From an uncultured Treponema sp. (GTDB lineage Bacteria; Spirochaetota; Spirochaetia; Treponematales; Treponemataceae), in NCBI GenBank assembly GCA_934699065.1, contig CAKUWD010000032.1, positions 1 through 19,048 of the forward strand: DNA of 19,048 nt, read 5' to 3'. The notes under the pieces are model-generated. The model was not told the DNA's origin. It saw only the letters and a program-made list of their open reading frames with translations, and searched no databases. Each line of letters opens with the position of its first letter. Within the stretch, counting starts at the first letter, position 1. The translations under genes were made by a program, and so were the position numbers. Positions 1-7,306 of this stretch are shown in pieces.

Positions 1-1123
1 GGGCCAGCATACCCCAGGTGACGCGGGCAGTCGTTTCACCAAAAAGGTATTCCCGTCCATTTTCCATTGTAAAGGTCTGGCCTGGAGCCGGAATATCTGT
101 TACTACTACTGCATGTGAATATTCCCGTGAAATCAACATAGCAGTATCTATTCCTGTATAATTCAATAAAACACTTACAAGCATACTACGACTGTCGCAA
201 TCGCTTCCTTTTCCTTTGATTGAAGCAGGAAGACTTGTAAAATCAGATTCAATTTTTGATTGTGCACGTTCATAGCCAAAAGTCTGAACCCAGCTTAAAA
301 GTGCCTGGGCATATTTTATGTCTGCGTCCTGTGGTTTTGATTTTTTTAATTCCGGATAAATAGAATCATAAATATTTTTAGCAGTCTGCTGGAGGCGACC
401 TGCGTTATCACGATAAATCATTCTGTAATAGCGCTGCCAGGCTTCTTTCCACATTTTATGATTTGCATAAAGATTTAAAACCGAATATTCAAGATCTATC
501 ACAAACTTAGCAGCTTCTTCATCACTTTTATCGAGGGAAGTTTTTATCTCTTTGCCTCCGATTCTTAGCAAAACAGATTCACTTCCTTCCGGCGGAAATG
601 CGTAGCCTGTGATTATGCCAGGTGTATTCAGATATTCATTATTGATACTGAGAGAATTGATTGTTGAAATTATAAACTGTTCGCAGCCTTTTTTTGATTC
701 CGGGGCATAACAAAGCAGAATGACATAATAATCCTGAATTTTTACAGGTGCAGATACTGCCCAGCCAGAATAATTATCATCAAGCGACATAGAAAAATTA
801 CTGATGCCACAGACAGTTCCATTCCATTTAAAAGAATCTGTTTCTCCCGAAGCATTTAGCTTTTTAAGATTTTTATTAAGAACTTCTGCTGCTGATTTTG
901 CATTTTTTTCTTCTGTAAGCTTCATAACTAAAGTAACAGGAATATTCGGATGTGAAAAAACATAAGACATTCCATCTTCAGTATAATCAGCAATCTCAAA
1001 ACCTTCTGGTATATCAAGTGAAAAACCAAAGTCTCGGTCTGTAATCTGTTCACTAAAGCTATAGCTTGTTATTGCAAAAATAATAAAAAGGAAAGAAAAA
1101 AGCTTTTTGCAAAATCTTGTCAT
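1..1123 (-). CDS. Exported transglutaminase-like protein (C-terminus cut by window edge)
   Basis: I translated this frame from the ATG at 1123-1121; it stays open to the left edge (about 374 codons). Residues 1-24 form a signal peptide with a basic start (MTRFCKK) and a Phe/Ile-rich core ending near SYSFS. A mixed domain follows (about 25-290). A papain-like/transglutaminase core then appears: Cys309 in GSDCDSRS, His337 in EYSHAVV and an acidic Glu362 in GETT, the expected Cys-His-acid order. The start is supported by GGAGG nine bases upstream. The protein probably acts outside the cytoplasmic membrane as a peptidase-like or amide-processing enzyme; substrate unknown. It is divergent from the pseudouridine synthase with only 28 bp between starts. 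Transglutaminase-like fold is fairly sure; precise function is not. Confidence 0.75.
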   Translation of the reverse strand, partial: MTRFCKKLFSFLFIIFAITSYSFSEQITDRDFGFSLDIPEGFEIADYTEDGMSYVFSHPNIPVTLVMKLTEEKNAKSAAEVLNKNLKKLNASGETDSFKWNGTVCGISNFSMSLDDNYSGWAVSAPVKIQDYYVILLCYAPESKKGCEQFIISTINSLSINNEYLNTPGIITGYAFPPEGSESVLLRIGGKEIKTSLDKSDEEAAKFVIDLEYSVLNLYANHKMWKEAWQRYYRMIYRDNAGRLQQTAKNIYDSIYPELKKSKPQDADIKYAQALLSWVQTFGYERAQSKIESDFTSLPASIKGKGSDCDSRSMLVSVLLNYTGIDTAMLISREYSHAVVVTDIPAPGQTFTMENGREYLFGETTARVTWGMLA

Positions 1124-1145
1124 TTTAAGGTGCCTCCGTTATGAT
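1117..1145 (+). promoter_or_regulatory. Promoter for pseudouridine synthase gene, leaderless spacing
   Basis: A -35 box TTGTCA (1117-1122) and a -10 box TATGAT (1140-1145) are separated by exactly 17 bases. The expected transcription start, seven bases after the -10 box, is 1152, the A of the chosen start codon. The -35 box overlaps the start codon of the divergent exported protein. This is a sequence match only. Confidence 0.5.
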
Positions 1146-1151
1146 TATCGG

Positions 1152-1799
1152 ATGAATATGATTCCTCTTGTATATGAGAATGATGAAATTTTTATTATAG
1201 ATAAACCTGCAGGGCTTGCCGTTCAGGGGGGGCAGGGCGTAGTACATTCTGTTGACCGGGATTTTGCGGAACAGACGGGGCAGAAGGTTTACCTTGTTCA
1301 CAGACTTGATAAAGATACTTCCGGTCTTATGATTGTGGCAAAAAATCCTCCTGCTGCTGGAAAATGGATTAAAATAATTGGCTCTAAAATTGTACGTAAG
1401 GAATATGTCGCTTTGTGTGCAGGTCGAATGCCTGCAAAAAGTGGTGTAATTAAAGAAGATGTTATTCAGCATGGGGAAAGAAAGGCTGCTGTTACTCATT
1501 ATCGGGTTGAAAAAGAATGGACGGTGCCTTATGAAAATGAAAATGGGGCAGGAGAGATTCCTTTATGTTTAATAAGGCTTCAGCTGGAAACCGGCCGCAT
1601 GCATCAGATCCGAATTCATCTTGCAAAGAATAACTGTCCGATTGCCGGTGATGATCAGCACGGAAACTTCAAGGTTAATAAGCTGCTGAAAAAAGTCTGT
1701 AAAATTAAACGTCTTCAGCTTGCTGCGGTAAAACTTACCATTCCTCTTGAAGGAAAAGAAAAGGTTTTTGAAATAGAAATACCATTTTCTACAATTTAA
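1152..1799 (+). CDS. RluA-family 23S rRNA/tRNA pseudouridine synthase
   Basis: This enzyme isomerises specific uridines in rRNA or tRNA to pseudouridine. The RluA signature HRLDKDTSG lies at residues 50-58 with catalytic Asp53, and the later motif LETGRMHQIRIHLA is the conserved RluA C-terminal motif. At about 215 residues it has only the catalytic domain and no N-terminal S4 RNA-binding domain, so the target uridine cannot be assigned. The frame stays open upstream to an ATG at 1107, but that start would run through the signal-peptide codons of the divergent gene. The ATG at 1152 gives MNMIPLVYEND, which begins like other family members. No Shine-Dalgarno sequence precedes it, and the promoter position suggests a leaderless transcript. 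rfbB follows after 45 bases. Confidence 0.85.
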   Translation: MNMIPLVYENDEIFIIDKPAGLAVQGGQGVVHSVDRDFAEQTGQKVYLVHRLDKDTSGLMIVAKNPPAAGKWIKIIGSKIVRKEYVALCAGRMPAKSGVIKEDVIQHGERKAAVTHYRVEKEWTVPYENENGAGEIPLCLIRLQLETGRMHQIRIHLAKNNCPIAGDDQHGNFKVNKLLKKVCKIKRLQLAAVKLTIPLEGKEKVFEIEIPFSTI

Positions 1800-1808
1800 T
1801 GCAAAGGC

Positions 1809-1837
1809 TTTCCAAATATCATACATAATGATATAAT
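1809..1837 (+). promoter_or_regulatory. Promoter of the rfb operon, leaderless spacing
   Basis: A perfect -10 box TATAAT (1832-1837) has a weaker -35 box TTTCCA (1809-1814) 17 bases upstream. The expected transcription start is about 1844, one base before the rfbB ATG at 1845. There is no convincing Shine-Dalgarno sequence, only GAAG very close to the start. Confidence 0.5.
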
Positions 1838-1844
1838 AGAAGAT

Positions 1845-2966
1845 ATGAGAAAATTACATAACATTCTTATTACAGGTGGAGCCGGATTTATCGGTTCAAA
1901 TTTCATTCATTATCTTTTTGGTATGTCTTCTGCAGAAGGCAATCTTTTTAATGACGCAAACTTTAACGGAACAGTTGTAAATGTTGACTGCCTTACATAC
2001 GCAGGAAATCTTGAATCTCTTAAGGATATCGAAGAAAAGTTTGGTGGAAAACGCTATTTCTTTGAAAAGGTAGATATCTGCGACCGTGCAAATATAGAAC
2101 GCATTTTCAAGCAGTATGATATTGATACAGTAATTCACTTTGCTGCAGAAAGCCACGTAGACCGTTCAATTCTCGGTCCTGAAGCTTTCATGAAAACAAA
2201 CGTAATGGGAACTTTCACATTACTTGATGTTGCAAGAAATTACTGGAAGAAAGAAGACGGAAGCATTCGTGATGATGTTCTTTTCCATCACATTTCAACA
2301 GACGAAGTTTACGGATCTCTCGGTGAAACAGGATACTTCCGCGAGGATACTCCTTATGATCCAAGAAGCCCTTATTCTTCATCAAAGGCTTCATCTGACC
2401 ACGTTGTAATGGCATACTTCCATACATACGGACTTCCAATCACACTTTCTAACTGTACAAATAACTATGGTCCATACCAGTTCCCGGAGAAATTGCTTCC
2501 TCTTATGATAAGCAATATCCGCGACGGAAAAAATCTTCCTGTTTATGGAAAGGGTGACAATATCCGCGACTGGATTTATGTAGAAGACCACAACCGCGCT
2601 GTATGGCTTATTGTAAATAATGGCGTTACAGGTGAAAAATATAACATCGGCGGTGAAAACGAATGGCAGAATATCAAGCTGCTTCACAAGGTAATTGAAC
2701 TTACTGCAAAAGAAACTGGAAAAAAGGTTGAAGACGTAGAAAAGACAATTACTTACGTAAAAGACCGCCCTGGTCACGACAAGCGCTACGCAATCGACTG
2801 CACAAAAATCAAGACAAAGCTTGGCTGGGAACGTAAGATGACTTTCGAAGAGGGACTTCAGGAAACTGTAAAGTGGTACCTCAAGAACTCAGACTGGATT
2901 AACCACATCTTGAGTGGAGACTATAAGAACTGGATCAGTAAGAATTATACTGAACAGGGAAGATAG
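1845..2966 (+). CDS. rfbB: dTDP-glucose 4,6-dehydratase
   Basis: The enzyme converts dTDP-D-glucose to dTDP-4-keto-6-deoxy-D-glucose, step two of dTDP-rhamnose synthesis, using bound NAD+. It is an extended short-chain dehydrogenase: the Rossmann motif GGAGFIG is at residues 11-17, the active-site STDEVYG at 151-157 (Thr152-Asp153-Glu154) and the catalytic Y177-SSS-K181. FAAESHVDRSI (99-109) is characteristic of RmlB. At 373 residues it is slightly longer than the usual 330-360. It is the first gene of the rfbBAC run, with rfbA 91 bases downstream beyond an inverted-repeat pair. The start at 1845 gives MRKLHNILITGG, the normal distance to the Rossmann motif. Family assignment is firm. Confidence 0.97.
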   Translation: MRKLHNILITGGAGFIGSNFIHYLFGMSSAEGNLFNDANFNGTVVNVDCLTYAGNLESLKDIEEKFGGKRYFFEKVDICDRANIERIFKQYDIDTVIHFAAESHVDRSILGPEAFMKTNVMGTFTLLDVARNYWKKEDGSIRDDVLFHHISTDEVYGSLGETGYFREDTPYDPRSPYSSSKASSDHVVMAYFHTYGLPITLSNCTNNYGPYQFPEKLLPLMISNIRDGKNLPVYGKGDNIRDWIYVEDHNRAVWLIVNNGVTGEKYNIGGENEWQNIKLLHKVIELTAKETGKKVEDVEKTITYVKDRPGHDKRYAIDCTKIKTKLGWERKMTFEEGLQETVKWYLKNSDWINHILSGDYKNWISKNYTEQGR

Positions 2967-2973
2967 AAAAATT

Positions 2974-3000
2974 TGGTCATTGAGCTTGTCGAAATGACCA
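2974..3000. repeat. Inverted repeat A of a covarying palindromic pair
   Basis: TGGTCATT (2974-2981) pairs perfectly with AATGACCA (2993-3000) around an 11-base loop GAGCTTGTCGA. It starts eight bases after the rfbB stop codon. Its loop is, with one mismatch, the reverse complement of the loop of repeat B, so the two are mirror copies of one element. This resembles short dispersed palindromic (REP-like) elements of bacterial intergenic regions; genome-wide copies cannot be counted from here. Confidence 0.8.
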
Positions 3001-3013
3001 TAATTATGTGAAT

Positions 3014-3038
3014 GGTGGTTTCGACAGGCTCAACCACC
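3014..3038. repeat. Inverted repeat B of the same pair, opposite orientation
   Basis: GGTGGTT (3014-3020) pairs perfectly with AACCACC (3032-3038) around the 11-base loop TCGACAGGCTC. Read on the minus strand this is repeat A with two stem positions changed on both arms, so pairing is preserved. It ends seven bases before the AGGAG ribosome-binding site of rfbA. Confidence 0.8.
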
Positions 3039-3057
3039 GTGTTACAGGAGAATTAAT

Positions 3058-3930
3058 TTGAAGGGAATTATACTTGCCGGCGGATCTGGAACCCGCCTTT
3101 ATCCAATTACAAAAGCAGTTTCAAAACAGATTCTGCCTTTGTATGACAAACCAATGATTTATTATCCGCTTTCATGCCTTATGCTGGCTGGAATCCGCGA
3201 TGTATTGATTATTTCAACTCCACGCGACATCAGCTGTTTTAAGGAACTCTTCGGCGACGGAGCCTGGCTTGGAATGCATTTTGAATATGCAGTACAGGAT
3301 AAGCCTCGCGGACTTGCAGATGCCTTTATTATTGGAAAAGACTTTATTGGAAACGATTCTGCAGCCCTTGTACTTGGTGATAATATTTTCTATGGTCAGA
3401 GTTTTACTCAGACTTTGAAACGTGCCCGCGAAAAGGTAGAAAAAGGCGAGGGAAGTGTAATTTTCGGATACTTTGTAAAAGATCCAACAGCTTATGGTGT
3501 AGTAGAGTTTGATAAAGATGGAAAGGTATTGGGAATTGAAGAAAAACCTGCTAATCCAAAATCAAATTACGCTGTACCTGGTCTTTACTTCTACAGCAAT
3601 GCAGTTTGTGAAATTGCTGCAAATGTAAAACCAAGCGCACGTGGTGAAATTGAAATCACTTCTATCAATAATGAATATCTTAACCGTGGAGAACTTTCTG
3701 TAGAGCTCCTTGGTCGTGGTATGGCCTGGCTTGATACAGGAACTTATGACGGACTTCTTGAGGCAAGTAATTTCATTGCAACAATCCAGAAACGTCAGGG
3801 AATGTATGTAAGCTGTATCGAAGAGATTTCTTACCGCAACGGCTGGCTCACAAAAGAGCAGCTGCTTGAGCTTGCAAAGGGCTATAAGACAGATTATGGC
3901 CGTTATCTTGAATATATTGCAGAAAACTAG
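3058..3930 (+). CDS. rfbA: Glucose-1-phosphate thymidylyltransferase
   Basis: The enzyme joins dTTP and glucose-1-phosphate to give dTDP-glucose, the first and feedback-controlled step of dTDP-L-rhamnose synthesis. The nucleotidyltransferase signature LAGGSGTRL is at residues 6-14, followed by the Lys-rich loop with PITKAVSKQ and [10 protein letters not shown]. The metal-binding LGDNIFYG and the sugar-site AWLDTGTYD are also present. The length (290 aa) is normal. Translation starts at TTG (3058-3060), fixed by AGGAG at 3046-3050 with a 7-base spacer; the family normally begins MKGIILAGG, which this start gives exactly. rfbC follows nine bases after the stop. Confidence 0.97.
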   Translation: MKGIILAGGSGTRLYPITKAVSKQILPLYDKPMIYYPLSCLMLAGIRDVLIISTPRDISCFKELFGDGAWLGMHFEYAVQDKPRGLADAFIIGKDFIGNDSAALVLGDNIFYGQSFTQTLKRAREKVEKGEGSVIFGYFVKDPTAYGVVEFDKDGKVLGIEEKPANPKSNYAVPGLYFYSNAVCEIAANVKPSARGEIEITSINNEYLNRGELSVELLGRGMAWLDTGTYDGLLEASNFIATIQKRQGMYVSCIEEISYRNGWLTKEQLLELAKGYKTDYGRYLEYIAEN

Positions 3931-3939
3931 GATACGAAA

Positions 3940-4542
3940 ATGGCATTTGAATTTAATACATGTAAACTTTCTGATGGTACAGAAATAAAAGGACTTTATG
4001 AAATCCAGCCAAAGATTTTTGGTGATGCCCGCGGATATTTTTTGGAAACATACAGCGAAAGAGATTTCTTTGCCGCAGGCCTTACAATGAAGTTTGTTCA
4101 GGATAATCAGTCTAAATCAAGTAAAGGTGTACTTCGCGGACTTCATTTTCAGACTCAGCATCCACAGGGAAAACTTGTTCGTGCTCTTCAGGGACGTGTT
4201 TATGACGTTGCTGTCGATGTAAGAAATGGTTCTGCAACATTTGGTAAATACTATGGTGTAATCCTGGATTCTGAGAAACAGAATATGTTTTATATTCCAG
4301 AAGGTTTTGCACATGGTTTTTACGTTCTTTCTGATGAAGCTATTTTTACTTATAAGTGTACAGACTTTTATGATCCAAAAGGCGAGGGTGGTCTTATGTG
4401 GAATGACCCTGCAATTGGAATTGACTGGAAATCAATTGCTCCGGATGTAAATCCTCTTCTTTCTGATAAAGATGGAAAGCATCCAGCTTTTGATGCTTCA
4501 AAAAAATATTTTGATGTAAATGGCAAGTGGATAGGTGCATAA
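3940..4542 (+). CDS. rfbC: dTDP-4-dehydrorhamnose 3,5-epimerase
   Basis: This cupin-fold epimerase converts dTDP-4-keto-6-deoxyglucose to dTDP-4-keto-L-rhamnose, step three of the pathway. LRGLHFQ contains the catalytic His69, GKLVR a substrate-binding Lys78, AVDVR Asp93 of the catalytic dyad, and FTYKCTDFY the catalytic Tyr138. IPEGFAHGF (119-127) is a standard family motif. The length of 200 aa is slightly above the usual 180-190. AGGA (3929-3932) overlaps the rfbA stop and lies seven bases before the ATG. Its stop codon abuts the bactofilin start with no gap, suggesting translational coupling. The reductase rfbD, needed to finish dTDP-L-rhamnose, is not in the window. Confidence 0.96.
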   Translation: MAFEFNTCKLSDGTEIKGLYEIQPKIFGDARGYFLETYSERDFFAAGLTMKFVQDNQSKSSKGVLRGLHFQTQHPQGKLVRALQGRVYDVAVDVRNGSATFGKYYGVILDSEKQNMFYIPEGFAHGFYVLSDEAIFTYKCTDFYDPKGEGGLMWNDPAIGIDWKSIAPDVNPLLSDKDGKHPAFDASKKYFDVNGKWIGA

Positions 4543-4917
4543 ATGTTTGATGTAAAAGATACAGATTTTTTTGATATGGAAGAAGAAGCCTTTGATACAA
4601 TTATTGAAGACGATATTTCATTTACAGGATCAATTAAAATCAAAAAAACATTTATGATACGCGGAAAGGTTAATGGCAAAATTGACTCTACAAGTGACCT
4701 TGTAATAGATTCAGATGCAGTTGTAAATGCTGATATAACTGCAGAACGTGTACTTATTCGTGGCAAAGTTAAAGGTAATGTAATAGGAAATAAATTGATT
4801 TTTATTACAGCATCAGGTTCTTTAGATGGTGATATCACAACTGGTAAAGTTGTTCTTGAACCTGGATGTATTTTTACCGGTAAATGTTCAATGGTGAGAA
4901 ATGAAAATGAAAAGTAA
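4543..4917 (+). CDS. Bactofilin (polymer-forming cytoskeletal protein)
   Basis: Bactofilins self-assemble without nucleotide into beta-helical filaments that scaffold cell-wall or surface machinery at the inner face of the membrane. A short acidic head (residues 1-24) leads to a repeated glycine/valine/isoleucine ladder: FTGSIKIKKTFMIRGKVNGKI, then VLIRGKVKGNV, then LDGDITTGKVVLEPGCIFTG. This right-handed beta-helix pattern is typical, and 124 aa is a normal length. The ATG directly follows the rfbC stop, with AGGTG (4533-4537) inside the end of rfbC as ribosome-binding site. The gene overlaps the following TPR gene. Its place behind the rhamnose genes suggests a role in cell envelope or shape; that link is inference. 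Confidence 0.88.
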   Translation: MFDVKDTDFFDMEEEAFDTIIEDDISFTGSIKIKKTFMIRGKVNGKIDSTSDLVIDSDAVVNADITAERVLIRGKVKGNVIGNKLIFITASGSLDGDITTGKVVLEPGCIFTGKCSMVRNENEK

Positions 4918-5539
4918 GATTGCGATTATTATTGCTTTGTTGATAATGTCTGTTCCTCTTTTTGCGCAGTCTGCTGCTGCAAAGCAGGACGCTCTTGTTC
5001 TTTATCACAATGGAAAATACCGAGAAGCTGTTCAGGTATGTGAGGAAGAATTAAAAGATAATCCAAATCGTGTTGAATCTTATGTAGTAATGTGCTGGGC
5101 TTTAGTAAAAAATAAGCAGTATGCAGAAGCTGAAGAACGGGCATCTGAAGGTCTTGTTATAAGTCCATATGATTTACGCCTTATAGAAGTTCTTGGTGAA
5201 GCAAAATACTATCTTGGAAAAAATTCAGGTGCAATGGAACAGTTTAGAAAGTATGTAGCAAGTGCACCTGAAAGCGGTTCAAGAGTAGGAATTGCTTATT
5301 ATTTTATGGGTGAGATTTTCATTCGTCAGGCGCGCTATCAGCATGCAGATATTGCTCTGTCTTCAGCAGTAAAAAAAGAACCGCTTCTTGATACATGGTG
5401 GGTAAGACTCGGATATGCTCGTGAAATGGCTGGAAACTATTATGAAGCAGTTTCTGCTTATGATGAAGCACTACGTCTTAATTCCTCTTCTGTAGATGCA
5501 TCACGAGGCCGGGAAAGAGTTAACGCTAAACTTCAGTAA
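4907..5539 (+). CDS. Exported tetratricopeptide-repeat protein
   Basis: A signal peptide (MKSKIAIIIALLIMSVPLFAQ) is followed by TPR helices: ALVLYHNGKYREAVQVCEEEL, then ALVKNKQYAEAEERASEGL, and later YAREMAGNYYEAVSAYDEAL, with the usual small/aromatic spacing and a DNPN-type turn. It is probably a periplasmic scaffold protein about 210 residues long. Two in-frame ATGs are possible (4901 and 4907). GGTGAG at 4893-4898 lies two bases from the first but eight from the second, so 4907 is preferred; the gene then overlaps the bactofilin by 11 bases. Partner unknown. Coupling to the bactofilin and rhamnose genes suggests an envelope role. Confidence 0.8.
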   Translation: MKSKIAIIIALLIMSVPLFAQSAAAKQDALVLYHNGKYREAVQVCEEELKDNPNRVESYVVMCWALVKNKQYAEAEERASEGLVISPYDLRLIEVLGEAKYYLGKNSGAMEQFRKYVASAPESGSRVGIAYYFMGEIFIRQARYQHADIALSSAVKKEPLLDTWWVRLGYAREMAGNYYEAVSAYDEALRLNSSSVDASRGRERVNAKLQ

Positions 5540-5555
5540 TCAGATTGTAATAACC

Positions 5556-6986
5556 GTGAGTCAGATACATATTGAAACATTGGGCTGCCGCCTTAATCAG
5601 ATTGAAAGTGAGGCTACAGCCCGTTTTTTTACAGATGCAAATTTTTCAGTATCTATGGAAGGATTGACTTCATCCTCAGAAACAGATAACGAAACCTGTC
5701 TTGGAATAATAAATACCTGTACAGTAACTCAAAAATCTGAACAAAAAGCCCGTCGCATAATCCGTCTTATGCTAAAAAAGTTTCCTTCAGCTGCCATACT
5801 TGTAACAGGCTGCTATGCCCAGCTTTCCCCAGAAGAAATTAAAGCCATTGATTCCCGAATTTGTGTAATCGGCGGACAGATGAAAAGCAGGCTTTCAAAA
5901 GTTCCTGATCTTCTTACAAAATCTCTGACTGAAAAATGGCAGGCTGAAGATTTTTCAAAACTAATTGAAAAAGAAATTGCCTCTCTGCCTCAATTACAAG
6001 CTGGTATACCGGAAGATTCTTTTAAACTTTCTGCAACCTCTTTCCTGACACACAGTCGTGCAAGCTTAAAGATTCAGGATGGTTGTAATAATAAATGTGC
6101 CTTCTGTGCAATTCATATTGCGCGTGGCCACAGTGTTTCTCTTGATGTTCAGACTGCAATTAATCGCGTTCGAGAGCTGGAAGAGAAAGGACATGATGAA
6201 GTTGTTCTGACTACGGTAAATATCAGTCATTATAAAGGTGTTTATAAAGATGGTTTTTGTAATTTTACAGAATTGCTGTCTCTTCTCTTAGAAAATACAA
6301 AAAAAATACATTTTAGAATTTCCAGTTTATATCCGGATATTGTTGATGACGATTTTTGCCGTGTAATTTCTGATCCGCGTGTTCAACCTCATTTTCATAT
6401 TTCCGTACAAAGCGGAAGTACAGAAATACTGAAAGCGATGAACAGGCCTTATAGCAGAGAGTCTGTAATCAAGGCTTGCCAGAAACTTAGAAAAGCCAAA
6501 GAAAGCCCTTTTATTGCCTGTGATATCATTACAGGCTTTCCTGGTGAAAGCGACGATGATTTTGAAAAAACAATGCAGCTTTGTTCTGAATGTGATTTCG
6601 CATGGGTTCATGCTTTTCCTTTTTCAGAACGTCCGGGCACAACAGCTGCCAGTATGAAAAATAAAGTGGCTCAGTCAGTCTCAGGTGAACGTGCAAAAAG
6701 GCTTACTGAATGGGCTATAAATCAAAAAATCAAATATGTAAAAAGCTTTTCTGGAAGCGAACATAAGGCTGTCTTAGAAACTGTAAAAAGACCTCTGGCA
6801 CTGGCTGTAAAAAGCAGCAATAAAAGAGTAATTTATCATGCCGTTACCGATAATTTTATTCACTGTGAAATAATTTCTGAAAGAATTCTAGAAGCAAATA
6901 AAATGATTTCCCTTCGAATAACAAATGTCCTTGAAGACCGAATAAAAAAAGGCGGCGACATAGAAGCTGCCGCCGAATTTATTTAA
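5556..6986 (+). CDS. mtaB: tRNA t6A37 methylthiotransferase
   Basis: MtaB inserts a methylthio group at C2 of t6A at position 37 of ANN-decoding tRNAs. The N-terminal UPF0004 domain carries three cluster cysteines: Cys11 in TLGCRLNQ, Cys55 in NTCTVT and Cys86 in TGCYAQ. The radical-SAM motif CNNKCAFC supplies Cys177, Cys181 and Cys184. ITGFPGESDDDF and the C-terminal TRAM region complete the family layout. The GTG at 5556 gives MSQIHIETLGC, as in homologues; starting at an upstream ATG (5496) would overlap the TPR gene by 44 bases. No clear Shine-Dalgarno sequence is present, so translation may be coupled to the TPR gene 16 bases upstream. MtaB rather than MiaB is chosen from the TLGCxxNQxE opening. 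Confidence 0.9.
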   Translation: MSQIHIETLGCRLNQIESEATARFFTDANFSVSMEGLTSSSETDNETCLGIINTCTVTQKSEQKARRIIRLMLKKFPSAAILVTGCYAQLSPEEIKAIDSRICVIGGQMKSRLSKVPDLLTKSLTEKWQAEDFSKLIEKEIASLPQLQAGIPEDSFKLSATSFLTHSRASLKIQDGCNNKCAFCAIHIARGHSVSLDVQTAINRVRELEEKGHDEVVLTTVNISHYKGVYKDGFCNFTELLSLLLENTKKIHFRISSLYPDIVDDDFCRVISDPRVQPHFHISVQSGSTEILKAMNRPYSRESVIKACQKLRKAKESPFIACDIITGFPGESDDDFEKTMQLCSECDFAWVHAFPFSERPGTTAASMKNKVAQSVSGERAKRLTEWAINQKIKYVKSFSGSEHKAVLETVKRPLALAVKSSNKRVIYHAVTDNFIHCEIISERILEANKMISLRITNVLEDRIKKGGDIEAAAEFI

Positions 6987-7011
6987 TCAAAATCAGAGAC
7001 TATTCATTTAA

Positions 7012-7039
7012 AAAAAATTGTGCGATAGCGCAATTTTTT
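7012..7039 (+). terminator. Rho-independent terminator of the rfb-mtaB run
   Basis: AAAAAATTGTGC (7012-7023) pairs with GCGCAATTTTTT (7028-7039) around the loop GATA, with one T-G wobble; the 3' arm ends in six Ts. It lies 25 bases after the mtaB stop. Confidence 0.8.
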
Positions 7040-7060
7040 AGGATTTACCAACAAAAAGCT

Positions 7061-7103
7061 CCGAGCGAGACTAGCGAGCGAGGCCGACATCTTCGGATGT
7101 CGG
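7061..7103. repeat. GC-rich CTAGCGAG element with a UUCG-capped hairpin
   Basis: At 7061-7083 CGAGCGAG occurs twice around ACTAG. It is followed at once by CCGACATC (7084-7091), loop TTCG and GATGTCGG (7096-7103), an 8-bp perfect stem with a C(UUCG)G tetraloop. The first part closely matches 12195-12211 read on the other strand (two small insertions). There is no T-run, so it is not a simple terminator. It is probably a dispersed intergenic repeat. Confidence 0.55.
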
Positions 7104-7130
7104 GGATAAGAATTCTATAGTTAAATAAAA

Positions 7131-7154
7131 AAGACTCTCAATTAAGAGAGTCTT
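7131..7154 (-). terminator. Terminator of the tRNA-Pro transcript
   Basis: AAGACTCTC (7131-7139) and GAGAGTCTT (7146-7154) form a 9-bp perfect stem with a 6-base loop. On the minus strand it is followed by a T-rich run (TTTTATTTAA) and lies three bases after the tRNA 3' end. Confidence 0.8.
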
Positions 7155-7157
7155 ATA

Positions 7158-7230
7158 TCGGGCAAGAGGGATTTGAACCCCCGACATCCTGGTCCCAAAC
7201 CAGACGCGCTACCAGCTGCGCTATTGCCCG
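7158..7230 (-). tRNA. tRNA-Pro (anticodon UGG)
   Basis: On the minus strand the cloverleaf reads: acceptor CGGGCAA/TTGCCCG, D stem GCGC/GCGC with loop AGCTGGTA, anticodon stem TCTGG/CCAGG with loop TTTGGGA (anticodon TGG), five-base variable region, and T stem GGGGG/CCCTC with loop TTCAAAT. It is 73 nt including the discriminator A. The 3' CCA is not encoded. It reads proline CCN codons, A and G endings by standard wobble. Confidence 0.96.
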
Positions 7231-7243
7231 TTGCGTGATTAAT

Positions 7244-7272
7244 AATATATACTTTTTACGAGAGTTAATCAA
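7244..7272 (-). promoter_or_regulatory. Promoter of tRNA-Pro
   Basis: On the minus strand TTGATT (7272-7267) and TATATT (7249-7244) are separated by 17 bases, placing the start about seven bases upstream of the mature tRNA 5' end at 7230. Confidence 0.65.
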
Positions 7273-7306
7273 GAGCAAAAGTGCAAAAATTCAAAAAAAT
7301 TATTTT

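Noticed and set aside
4112..4838. Minus-strand open frames opposite rfbC and the bactofilin
   Set aside because: They are antisense shadows of well-supported genes, without start signals.
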